DNA of 52,709 bases from Prevotella sp. (GTDB lineage: Bacteria > Bacteroidota > Bacteroidia > Bacteroidales > Bacteroidaceae): positions 1-52,709 of the forward strand of contig JAFRRN010000039.1 of the NCBI GenBank assembly GCA_017428055.1. Direction: 5' to 3'. A program made the translations under genes and the position numbers. The notes below the pieces were generated by a model. That model had not been told where the DNA came from and did not search any database. It saw only the letters and a program-made list of their open reading frames with translations. Shown here piece after piece: positions 6,754 through 16,017 of this stretch (positions are counted from its first letter, which is position 1; every line of letters starts with the position of its first letter).

Positions 6754-9027
6754 ATGAGAAAGATGTTTAATTTGATGGTAGCCGCCATAATGATGATGGC
6801 TACGTCTGCATGGGGCGCAAATGCCGCCTCGTCGATTGTGGCAGGTAAGTATTATCTGCAAAATGTTGCTACAGGACTTTACCTAAACAATGGCTCGTCT
6901 TGGGGGACTCATGCGATTGTCAATGATGTCGGACTTGAGTTTGAATTGGAAACTGAAGATGGAGGTGATGTGATGATTAAGAATAATGGATTCTTTCTTT
7001 CGCCAGATAGTGATACACATATCAATGTGTGGGTAGACTATCGTACAGAACATTATTGGAGTTTCCAAAAACTATCTGAAGGCATTTACCGCATTGGTGT
7101 CAATAATGATGGAAACCTTACGGCAGGAAGTGATAGTATTGTAAATATAGAATCGTGTACGGATGAAAATGCACAATGGAAACTCGTAACTTTAGAAGAT
7201 CGCTTAAAAGTATTGAATACGGCTACACGTGAGAATCCTGTTGATGTTTCATTCTTGATACAAGGTGCTAATTACTTTTTGCCAGATAAAGATAGAGGTG
7301 TTTATATAGGAAGTCATGATTATTGGATGGGTGACCATGGAGATAATGTCTGGCGTAATTCAAATCTTGGAGCTCATATCAATATTTTTAATAGTGAAGA
7401 CGATTATGATAAGCCTTTTAATCTTTATCAAGATTGCGAAGTGAGAAATGGTACATATAAGCTAACTGCACAAGGTTTTTATCGTGCAAAGTATAACTAC
7501 CATTTCCTCGTCTATGGCGAGACGGAAACGTTAGATGCCATCCTATATGCCAACAAGAAAGAGCAGCCTCTCGTATCTTTAATGTCGAAAGAAAACGAGT
7601 TGGAAAGATACCGTAGTGATTATTGGGGATTGAGCTGTGCTTGGCCAGGAAGTAACGAGGCTGCTGCGGACTTCTTTCATGAGGGTCTTTATGTCAACAC
7701 CATTGATGATATTGAAGTGACCGATGGTAAATTAAGAATAGGTGTGAAGGATGAAGCTACCATACAACATGGATGTTGGATGACTTGTACTAATTTCCGT
7801 TTGTATTATTATGGCGACGGGACATTGAAGGAACAGACATTAGAAACAGAAATCTTGCCCAACATGACCTATGGCGATGCGGCATTGGATTTACCCACAT
7901 CGACAGAAGAAGGATTGCCGTTGGCATGGAATAGTAATGACCCGACCATTGCCACCATAAGTGATAATATGTTGATAATCAAAAAAGCGGGAACCACAAC
8001 CATCACTGCAACGCAAGAGGGAAACGGTGATTATCTTCCATTTTCACGCGATTATACTCTTACTGTTCAAAAGGCAGAATTGACCATCAAAGCAAACAAT
8101 TGTGTCAAGAATGTGGGAGAGGCCAATCCCGAATTGACTGTGACATACGATGGTTTTAAGTATGATGACAATGAATCGTCACTCATCAAGCAACCTATCG
8201 TAACGACAACCGCAACAACCAATAGTTCCGTTGGAACTTATCCTATCACTGTCTCTGGTGCTGAATCTGACAATTACGTTTTTATTTATGTTGCAGGAAC
8301 GTTGACGGTGAAAGCACATGAGGGAGAGATTCCCTCGACAGAAATAGATATAACCGATATTGCAGGAATGGATAATGCAATCTATATTGAGCCTTTTGAT
8401 GCCCGTGTGGGAGATGATGTCGATATTGAGGTGAGACTGAAAAATGCCGAGTCGGCAACATCTTATGGTTTTGAATTGGTATTGCCAGACGGCATGAGTA
8501 TCGAGGTGAGCGATGACAATGACTTCGATTCAGAGATAACCTTTAGCGCAAGGCATAAAGACCATGTGGTGACTTCAAACAAATTAGCATCCAATATATA
8601 TAAGATAGGTGTAGCCTCTCTCAGTTCAAAAACGTTGGCTGATAATGATGGAACCGTCCTTTCCATTAAAGCACACGTTGCCGCCAATATGGTAGCGGCT
8701 CAATATCCGATAATGATTCAAAGTCCTTTATTGGTAAAAGCTGACGGTACAAAGCCAACAATGCAAGAGACTACGTCTGCTGTCACGATTGAGGATTACA
8801 TGAGGGGCGATGTCGATGATGACGGCGTAATAGATTTAGCTGACGCAGTATTGGTCATAAACTACTATGTTGGAAAACCTGTGAATAAATTTGTAGAAAA
8901 AGCCGCTGATACAGATGGCGACGGAACAATAGATCTTGCCGATGCCGTCAAGATAATCAATTACTATGTTGGTAAGACGCCAAGTCTGGCACGGGAGAAA
9001 AGACAAAACGAACGTAATCCACAATAA
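6754..9027 (+). CDS. Secreted multidomain protein with C-terminal dockerin repeats
   Basis: A 757-residue exported protein. In order: signal peptide (1-24, ending SAWGANA), a lectin-like region (~25-160, KYYLQNVATGLYLNNG), a beta-sandwich resembling a carbohydrate-binding module (~170-360), a Big-like domain (~367-438), an MBG-type beta domain (~440-525), a cohesin-like domain (~540-680) and a type I dockerin-like pair of calcium loops: GDVDDDGVIDLADA from 685 and DTDGDGTIDLADA from 719. Both loops have Asp at positions 1, 3, 5, 9 and 12. No catalytic domain is visible, so it is probably a binding or scaffold protein at the cell surface. The start is the ATG at 6754; an in-frame ATG at 6661 lies inside the structured RNA and would bury the signal peptide. 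A cohesin-like partner gene follows after 13 bp. Confidence 0.8.
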   Translation: MRKMFNLMVAAIMMMATSAWGANAASSIVAGKYYLQNVATGLYLNNGSSWGTHAIVNDVGLEFELETEDGGDVMIKNNGFFLSPDSDTHINVWVDYRTEHYWSFQKLSEGIYRIGVNNDGNLTAGSDSIVNIESCTDENAQWKLVTLEDRLKVLNTATRENPVDVSFLIQGANYFLPDKDRGVYIGSHDYWMGDHGDNVWRNSNLGAHINIFNSEDDYDKPFNLYQDCEVRNGTYKLTAQGFYRAKYNYHFLVYGETETLDAILYANKKEQPLVSLMSKENELERYRSDYWGLSCAWPGSNEAAADFFHEGLYVNTIDDIEVTDGKLRIGVKDEATIQHGCWMTCTNFRLYYYGDGTLKEQTLETEILPNMTYGDAALDLPTSTEEGLPLAWNSNDPTIATISDNMLIIKKAGTTTITATQEGNGDYLPFSRDYTLTVQKAELTIKANNCVKNVGEANPELTVTYDGFKYDDNESSLIKQPIVTTTATTNSSVGTYPITVSGAESDNYVFIYVAGTLTVKAHEGEIPSTEIDITDIAGMDNAIYIEPFDARVGDDVDIEVRLKNAESATSYGFELVLPDGMSIEVSDDNDFDSEITFSARHKDHVVTSNKLASNIYKIGVASLSSKTLADNDGTVLSIKAHVAANMVAAQYPIMIQSPLLVKADGTKPTMQETTSAVTIEDYMRGDVDDDGVIDLADAVLVINYYVGKPVNKFVEKAADTDGDGTIDLADAVKIINYYVGKTPSLAREKRQNERNPQ

Positions 9028-9040
9028 AAAAAATAACAAT

Positions 9041-10261
9041 ATGAAAACAAAATCATTAACATTAATGATGATGTTCTTTACATCAATCATTGCCCAAGCA
9101 CAAAATGCACTGACCGTTGCGAATACCTCCATGCCTCAAAATGGCGGTGAGCTTATGTTCAATTACACATTTGATGAAGAAGGGGTTTATTCGGCTTATC
9201 AGTTTAAGATCGAGACCCCAGAGGGAATCACTTATGTTACAGATGAAGTTGGCGATGTAGAATGCAGTTTAGGTGAGTGCCATACATCGTCACATACGGC
9301 AGTTGTCCATTGGAATTCAACAGATAAAATTCTTGGAGTGGGAGTAACATCCATGAAAAGTACCCTATTGATGGGAATTTCGGGAAAACTCATCTCCATT
9401 CCCTTGGCAGCAACAGAAGCGCCTGTTGGTACAGAATTCACTTTCACAGTCAAGGATCTTACCTATATCCGTCAAGACGGAACGAAGGATAAACTCGATG
9501 ATGTTACATTTACGATTACGATTGGTGAACCAACAGAAATACGTACCATACTTGATGAGACTTCCACGGAGATGCCCGAGGCTGCATCGGGCGTGGATGT
9601 CCGTGTTAAGCGCACCCTTGTCGCCGACGTATGGAACACCATCGTCCTGCCTTTCGCCATGACGAGCCAGCAGGTGGTGGAGGCTTTTGGCGATGGTGTC
9701 CAACTGGCGGACTTCATGGGATATGAGGCAAGCTGTGACGACGATGACAACGTGACAGCTATTAAGGTGAGTTTCTCCAATGTTTCTGCCATGGAAGCCA
9801 ACCACCCTTATATTATTAAGGTGAAAGAACCCATCAGCGAGTTCACGGTAGACGGCGTGGATATAGACCCAGCGGAAGATCCCGTGAATGCCGTTATCAA
9901 GAGGACAAGAAAGCAATGGAGCGAGATGATTGGAACGTATGTCGCCAACACGGTCATACCTGAGCAGATGCTGTTTCTCAACGGCAATCAATTTTGGTAT
10001 TCCACTGGCAAATCGAAGATGAAAGCATATCGTGCATATTTTGATTTTTACGATGTGTTGTCGGATGTAGAAGGTGCCGAGACAAAGATTGGTTTCGTGG
10101 TAGATGGCGAGGCAACGGACATCGTGGGCATATCCGTCCCGAGGTGTTTTGAGGGTGATGTTTACAATGTGCAAGGCTTGTATGTAGGCAAGGCTGTTGA
10201 CTTGAATCGTCTGCCCAAGGGCATCTATATCGTGAACGGAAAGAAATATACAGTGAAGTAA
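9041..10261 (+). CDS. Secreted protein with N-terminal cohesin-like domain
   Basis: A 406-residue exported protein. After the signal peptide (ending IIAQAQ, ~20) comes a ~145-residue beta domain that reads like the cohesin-like domain of the preceding protein (YxFxIExPxGI, then GKLISIPLAA, then a conserved DLTYIRQDGTK-type strand). The middle part (~190-365) is unrecognised, with a WNTIVLPFAMT stretch common in Prevotella surface proteins. The C-terminus (VYNVQGLYVG ... LPKGIYIVNGKKYTVK) is the short sorting-type tail seen on several proteins here and resembles type IX secretion CTDs. ATG 9041 is chosen because it begins the signal peptide. Cohesin function is an inference from fold-like similarity and gene order. 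Confidence 0.65.
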   Translation: MKTKSLTLMMMFFTSIIAQAQNALTVANTSMPQNGGELMFNYTFDEEGVYSAYQFKIETPEGITYVTDEVGDVECSLGECHTSSHTAVVHWNSTDKILGVGVTSMKSTLLMGISGKLISIPLAATEAPVGTEFTFTVKDLTYIRQDGTKDKLDDVTFTITIGEPTEIRTILDETSTEMPEAASGVDVRVKRTLVADVWNTIVLPFAMTSQQVVEAFGDGVQLADFMGYEASCDDDDNVTAIKVSFSNVSAMEANHPYIIKVKEPISEFTVDGVDIDPAEDPVNAVIKRTRKQWSEMIGTYVANTVIPEQMLFLNGNQFWYSTGKSKMKAYRAYFDFYDVLSDVEGAETKIGFVVDGEATDIVGISVPRCFEGDVYNVQGLYVGKAVDLNRLPKGIYIVNGKKYTVK

Positions 10262-10270
10262 AACCAAAAG

Positions 10271-10277
10271 AAGGAGG
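10271..10277 (+). promoter_or_regulatory. Perfect Shine-Dalgarno AAGGAGG
   Basis: AAGGAGG lies 7 bases before the ATG at 10285. Nearly all other genes in the window lack such a site, so it stands out and supports translation of the small frame. Confidence 0.8.
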
Positions 10278-10284
10278 AAAAATC

Positions 10285-10464
10285 ATGAAAAAGACATATC
10301 AATCCCCATCATTGGAACAGATTTCTGTCAGTGATTTACAACTGCTGCAAACAGCGAGCGGCGTGTATGGCGACGGCGCGGCAAACGATATCACCTACGG
10401 CGGCACGGATGATGGTGGCGATATTAGCCCACAGTCTAAGCCCGCAAGCGTATGGGATGAATAA
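10285..10464 (+). CDS. Small peptide with leader-like N-terminus (59 aa)
   Basis: A 59-residue protein beginning MKKTYQSPSLEQISVSDLQL and ending SKPASVWDE. The N-terminal half is amphipathic and charged, then LLQTASG, then a Gly/Asp-rich part (GDGAANDITYGGTDDGG). There is no signal peptide or membrane helix. I recall the layout (MKKxYxxPxLxxxxV, LLxxSG, acidic Trp-containing end) from small unannotated Prevotella proteins, but know no function. The start is fixed by the AAGGAGG site. It is 23 bp after the cohesin-like gene and so probably the third gene of that operon. The leader-plus-core look is like a peptide precursor, but no modifying enzyme or exporter is nearby. Confidence 0.75.
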   Translation: MKKTYQSPSLEQISVSDLQLLQTASGVYGDGAANDITYGGTDDGGDISPQSKPASVWDE

Positions 10465-10507
10465 GAATTGCAGCTCAAGCTGAAAAAGGAGAGTGAAACA
10501 TAGAAAC

Positions 10508-10565
10508 GAAATGAGTCATGGACTTCTCATAAAGTTTAATTTGTGGTAAATCCGTGGCTCATTTC
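10508..10565 (+). terminator. Long hairpin after the small-peptide gene
   Basis: GAAATGAGTCATGG (10508-10521) pairs with CCGTGGCTCATTTC (10552-10565) over 14 positions with two G-U pairs and a 30-nt loop. There is no T-run, so it is a possible operon end or RNA-stabilising stem rather than a canonical terminator. Confidence 0.4.
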
Positions 10566-10577
10566 AGATTATTTCAG

Positions 10578-10585
10578 TATCTTTG
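10578..10585 (+). promoter_or_regulatory. -7 promoter element of the lipoprotein gene
   Basis: TATCTTTG matches TAnnTTTG. No clear -33 TTTG is found 19-21 bp upstream. The predicted leader to the ATG at 10684 is ~95 nt. Confidence 0.5.
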
Positions 10586-10683
10586 TCCTCGGTAATCATG
10601 GCGATATTCTTTAGTACAATCTGTTTATTACATATTTACAAATTATCGCTGAACATCTAATAATCAATGAGATATTTCAAGAC

Positions 10684-11181
10684 ATGAAGAAATTGATGAT
10701 GATTGCAGCAGCCGCGATAGTGGTCTCCTGCGGAAACAAGCAACAGGCTCAATTGACGGAAGATGATTCCACCATTGTAACAAAAGACTCAATTGAGCTG
10801 GTAAACGAACAAGTGGAAACTCAAGATGCCTTTGACAATCAGGCTATTGAGAACATCAAGGAGTTCTACCAGAAGTATGTCTTCGGCAATGAAGAATTGA
10901 CAGATGAAGTCGTCAATAAGTATTGCACGAAGAAACTGGCTAAGAAGCTTGCCGATGACTATGAATATGAATATGATGGTGGCGGCTATGCTGTTTGGAA
11001 TTTCCGAAGCGGAAACCAAGATGGTGATGAGGACACGCAAGAAGTGATGAGTGTTGAGGCATTAGGCAATCATACGTATCAAGTCCATTATAATGACTTG
11101 GGCGCAAAAGGCAATTGTGTTATATCTGTTGTTGGTGAAGAGATTCTTTTTGACGAGATTATAAGCAATTCAACGTATTAA
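10684..11181 (+). CDS. Lipoprotein, DUF3828-like
   Basis: A 165-residue predicted lipoprotein. The signal peptide MKKLMMIAAAAIVVSC has the lipobox VVSC with Cys16. The mature part has an acidic linker (~20-50) and then a compact domain (~52-165) with IKEFYQKYVFG, LTDEVVNKYCTKKLAKKL and a C-terminal beta section (YQVHYNDLGAKGNCVISVVG). That order is typical of the DUF3828 type found in Bacteroidota periplasmic lipoproteins. Function is unknown. It has its own -7 element and is separate from the dockerin operon. Confidence 0.7.
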   Translation: MKKLMMIAAAAIVVSCGNKQQAQLTEDDSTIVTKDSIELVNEQVETQDAFDNQAIENIKEFYQKYVFGNEELTDEVVNKYCTKKLAKKLADDYEYEYDGGGYAVWNFRSGNQDGDEDTQEVMSVEALGNHTYQVHYNDLGAKGNCVISVVGEEILFDEIISNSTY

Positions 11182-11184
11182 CAT

Positions 11185-11283
11185 GTGAGAATACAATTGG
11201 TAAGTTTCTTTGTACTATGCTTCATGGGCATTTCAAACGATGATGCCCAGAATATATATCAGGGCAATTCCTCAAATCATTAA
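11185..11283 (+). pseudogene. Fragment of a secreted protein, or 32-aa small ORF
   Basis: From a GTG 3 bp after the preceding stop a frame reads a hydrophobic signal-peptide-like stretch (LVSFFVLCFMGIS), then DDAQNIYQGNSSNH and stop. The AQNIYQGNS junction looks like the start of a mature exported protein that is cut short, so it may be the remnant of a lost gene. A TGGGCAT/ATGCCCA hairpin (11225-11231, 11243-11249) overlaps it. It could also be chance. Confidence 0.3.
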
Positions 11284-11332
11284 TAATTCTTAATATTGTT
11301 CCGTTTAAGCCTATTCTTTGTGTTTTTATTCG

Positions 11333-11340
11333 TATTTTTG
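11333..11340 (+). promoter_or_regulatory. -7 promoter element of the glycoside hydrolase gene
   Basis: TATTTTTG at 11333-11340 fits TAnnTTTG. A TTTG at 11317-11320 is only 12 bp away and so not a proper -33. Confidence 0.4.
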
Positions 11341-11404
11341 GCAAATTATGGGTGTATAGCCTTTATACATGGACAGAAACGGATATTAACTAACAACAGA
11401 AAAT

Positions 11405-14191
11405 ATGAGAAAACTATTACTATTATCATTATTGGCGATTGCCAACTTGCCGCTATGGGCGGGCAACACGACAACCACCGTCAGCCAAGTGACTGCCGCT
11501 GTGACGCTCAGCGAGGACGTGGATTACCATATCACGTCCACCACGCCGTTCACCACGACGGGAAGTATAGACATCACAAACACCGAACATGCCGTCGTCA
11601 TCATCGATAACCTACGCCCCAGCCTTGCCGTCAAGCAATTGGGATTCATCACCATCAATGGGGAGAAGGCGGTCAATGGTGCCAATTGCCAGGTGAAGAT
11701 GTACAACAATGGTGCCATCATCTTTCCTTATCCCGCTACACTCAAACCCCTGACGGTTTACAGCGAGGAGAACTTTGAGGGTGAGTCGTGTAACGATTTC
11801 GGGTTGGAAAACACCAACGGTTACATGAACACGCTGACCGCCGCCAAACTCAACAACCGCATCAAGAGCTTCAAACTCAAACGTGGATATATGGTCACGT
11901 TTGCCATAGGCACGGGAGGACGGGGCTACAGCCGTTGCTTCGTCGCTGACAAGGAGGACTTGGAAATAGCGACGTTGCCCACCATCTTGAGAGGCAGGAT
12001 CTCGTCCTATCGTGTATTCAAATGGAACAACTTCAGCAAAAAGGGCCTTGCCAGTGACACGAGATACGATGCCACGCAAGCCCTCAACGTACAAGCATGT
12101 TATTCATGGGGCTTGGGAGAAGACCGTGGCGCGGATTGCGAGTGCGTTCCCAACCACATCTATGAGGACTGGCCATCGGCGGCGGCTTGTGGAGGTGTTT
12201 CCTATTCTCCTCACATGAAGACCAACAACGAGCCGGGAAACAGTGCCGACGACCATCCGCAGACGGTGGCACAGGTGTTGGACAACTGGCAAAATCTCAT
12301 GCGCACGGGTATGCGCCTCTGTTCGCCGTCTTCCCACGACGGCAGTTTGGGGTGGTTGCGCGAATTCCTTGATTCCATCGATGCCCGTGGGTGGCGTTGC
12401 GACATCCTCGACATGCACTGCTACTGGCCAGAGGGAAGTTTTGGTAACTTGGCGGGATGGTATAGTAGCTACCATCGTCCGATATGGGTATCTGAGTTTG
12501 TCTGGGGAGCATCGTGGAACAGCAATGGTGCTTTCGCCTCGGGGGTGACCGAGGAGGACAACAAGAATGCCATGAGCCGTATCCTCACCCGCTTGAATGA
12601 GTGGGAATATGTGGAAAGGTATTTCTACTGGAACAGCGAACGTGACCCGTCCAAGATTTATAAGAGTAGTGGGCTCACGCCCCTTGGCGAGTTTTATAGG
12701 GACATGAACACGGGGCTTGGCTACAGGGAAAACCTCCAATATGTGCCACGACCCACGCGAATGTCCAACCCGTCAGACCTCACCATCGCCTTCAATCCCA
12801 GCACCACCATCGCCACCTTGAAATGGAATGATGCCAATGGCGAGTTGAACGACTCCATGTTTGTAGAGCGTAAGGTGGGCAAGGGACCTTGGCAGATTAT
12901 CGCCCGCATCGACGTGCCTGACGATGCCGCCAGCTTTACTTACAAGGACACCGTGTCAACGGCGGGCAATTACTCGTATCGCATCCACACGATTTCTTAT
13001 TCCAACTCGAATCGGTATTCCACGGAGGTGTATAATATCATCAACGGGTCGGAGGCATCGGGCAATGGCGATGTGCAATATGGTACATTCAATGCCGTCA
13101 GCACCGACGATACGTATAACTATTTTGCGAGCACATTCGACGAGCAACCTGCCATCGTCTTCGGTAGCGTGAGCAACCTCAATGCAAAAATCGCCCTCGT
13201 GGAACGTGTCTATCGTGTGTTCCAACAGAACATTGGCGGCAAGCGGGCTTATTCGTTCTATCGCGCCAATATGCAGGCACTCTCCCTCTATGACGAGACG
13301 GAGTTCTACCAGACCAGCTCCCCGGAACTCTCCTCCTATATCGTTGCCAAGACGGGTAGAGGAGCAGTGGGGACTTTGCCATACGAGGCGGGCATCATTC
13401 CGGAGATGACGGTGGGTGATGTTGCCACATACACTTTCACCGAACCATTCGCCGAGACACCCGTGGTGTTGGCAACGCCCATCTATACCTCCACCCAATA
13501 CCCGTTGATGTGGCGCGTGTTTGATGTCACGCCGACAGGTTTCAAGGTGGCTTTGCAACGGCAGAAAGCATACGATGATGAAGGAAAGACGCGCGTCAAG
13601 GCTGACCTCTCTTTCTTCGCCATCGCCAAAGGCACCAGCCCTGATGGCACGGGAAGGCAGTTCACCGTGCGTGACACCACCGTTTCGTTCACCAGCACCA
13701 CCTCGTTAAGGAAGGTGGAATATGGCTTTACCGTAGAGGAGCCTGTCGTTCTTGTGCAGATGCAGACGCTCAACAAGGACGTTGCCGCCACGTTGCGTAC
13801 TCGCCCATACGGCCCCGAGGCAGACAATACGCGCGTCCGTTTCCAAGTCGACAACACCAATAAGGACATTACAGTCAGTACGAAAGACCCAGCAACTGAA
13901 CGTCTTGGTATGATTATTATCGGCAAGGACCCGGTCTTCGATGGCATTGAGGCGGTGAGGACGGTTGATGGCAATGGCAAGCTGGCAGTCTACCCCGTCG
14001 TGGCACATGAATCTTTGGGCATTCGTGACGATGCCGCTACCATGGTAAGCCTTTACAACATGGGCGGCCAGCAGGTATATAACGGTTGTCTGCAAGATGG
14101 GCAGTCCACCGTCGATGTCTCTTCCTTGCCCTCTGGCATCTATATCGTGCGTACCAACGCTGGTCATAGCAAGAAGGTCATGAAGAAATAA
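11405..14191 (+). CDS. Secreted GH128-like glycoside hydrolase
   Basis: A 928-residue exported enzyme. After the signal peptide (ending LPLWAG, ~20) and a ~190-residue N-terminal region, residues ~210-440 look like a family 128 (Glyco_hydro_cc) TIM barrel, known for cleaving beta-1,3-glucans: NNEPGN with Glu276 as candidate acid/base, SPSSHDGSLGWLREFLDSI, the DILDMHCYWP strand, and PIWVSEF with Glu364 as candidate nucleophile. A fibronectin-III-like domain (~455-545) and a beta-rich region (~550-840) follow, and the C-terminus (LYNMGGQQVYNG ... SLPSGIYIVR) is a sorting-type tail. The substrate is inferred from family only. The assignment rests on the spacing of the two Glu motifs. Confidence 0.7.
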   Translation: MRKLLLLSLLAIANLPLWAGNTTTTVSQVTAAVTLSEDVDYHITSTTPFTTTGSIDITNTEHAVVIIDNLRPSLAVKQLGFITINGEKAVNGANCQVKMYNNGAIIFPYPATLKPLTVYSEENFEGESCNDFGLENTNGYMNTLTAAKLNNRIKSFKLKRGYMVTFAIGTGGRGYSRCFVADKEDLEIATLPTILRGRISSYRVFKWNNFSKKGLASDTRYDATQALNVQACYSWGLGEDRGADCECVPNHIYEDWPSAAACGGVSYSPHMKTNNEPGNSADDHPQTVAQVLDNWQNLMRTGMRLCSPSSHDGSLGWLREFLDSIDARGWRCDILDMHCYWPEGSFGNLAGWYSSYHRPIWVSEFVWGASWNSNGAFASGVTEEDNKNAMSRILTRLNEWEYVERYFYWNSERDPSKIYKSSGLTPLGEFYRDMNTGLGYRENLQYVPRPTRMSNPSDLTIAFNPSTTIATLKWNDANGELNDSMFVERKVGKGPWQIIARIDVPDDAASFTYKDTVSTAGNYSYRIHTISYSNSNRYSTEVYNIINGSEASGNGDVQYGTFNAVSTDDTYNYFASTFDEQPAIVFGSVSNLNAKIALVERVYRVFQQNIGGKRAYSFYRANMQALSLYDETEFYQTSSPELSSYIVAKTGRGAVGTLPYEAGIIPEMTVGDVATYTFTEPFAETPVVLATPIYTSTQYPLMWRVFDVTPTGFKVALQRQKAYDDEGKTRVKADLSFFAIAKGTSPDGTGRQFTVRDTTVSFTSTTSLRKVEYGFTVEEPVVLVQMQTLNKDVAATLRTRPYGPEADNTRVRFQVDNTNKDITVSTKDPATERLGMIIIGKDPVFDGIEAVRTVDGNGKLAVYPVVAHESLGIRDDAATMVSLYNMGGQQVYNGCLQDGQSTVDVSSLPSGIYIVRTNAGHSKKVMKK

Positions 14192-14247
14192 TGTAGGCCA
14201 TTGTGTGGGTTTTTATCCAAGTAGAACTTTGTTTTTTATGATATGAC

Positions 14248-14285
14248 GAGGGTGTGTTCAACGTGAAGTGCACACCCTCTTTCTC
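14248..14285 (+). terminator. Terminator after the glycoside hydrolase gene
   Basis: GAGGGTGTG (14248-14256) and CACACCCTC (14271-14279) form a perfect 9-bp stem followed by TTTCTCT. A second small dyad ATGGTAT/ATACCAT (14295-14301, 14313-14319) follows. No gene is seen in 14192-14497. Confidence 0.75.
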
Positions 14286-14466
14286 TCCATTCCGATGGTA
14301 TAGCTACAAAAGATACCATGTTAGGTGTGCAGTTGTGAAAAATGAAAGGAACGACATTGGCGATAGGTAGTGATAAATGGACGAGAATCTTTGATATGAG
14401 GCAGTGTAAATGTACATTTAACTAACATTAACTATGCCTTATATGTCTTGAACTATGAACTTTTAG

Positions 14467-14474
14467 TAATTTTG
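14467..14474 (+). promoter_or_regulatory. -7 promoter element of guaB
   Basis: TAATTTTG matches TAnnTTTG. The -33 region is poor (CTTG at 14447-14450, 16 bp upstream). Predicted leader is ~20 nt, too short for a riboswitch. Confidence 0.6.
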
Positions 14475-14488
14475 CAAGCAATATTTAA

Positions 14489-15976
<1,488 letters not shown>

Positions 15977-16017
15977 CCCAAGTGTTTTTTATTAAACTTT
16001 GAATACAATAATTGAAA

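Noticed and set aside
9365-10267. A 300-codon open frame on the minus strand
   Set aside because: It lies wholly opposite the cohesin-like gene, which has a signal peptide, a recognisable tail and proper operon spacing. The minus frame has no family features and no promoter.
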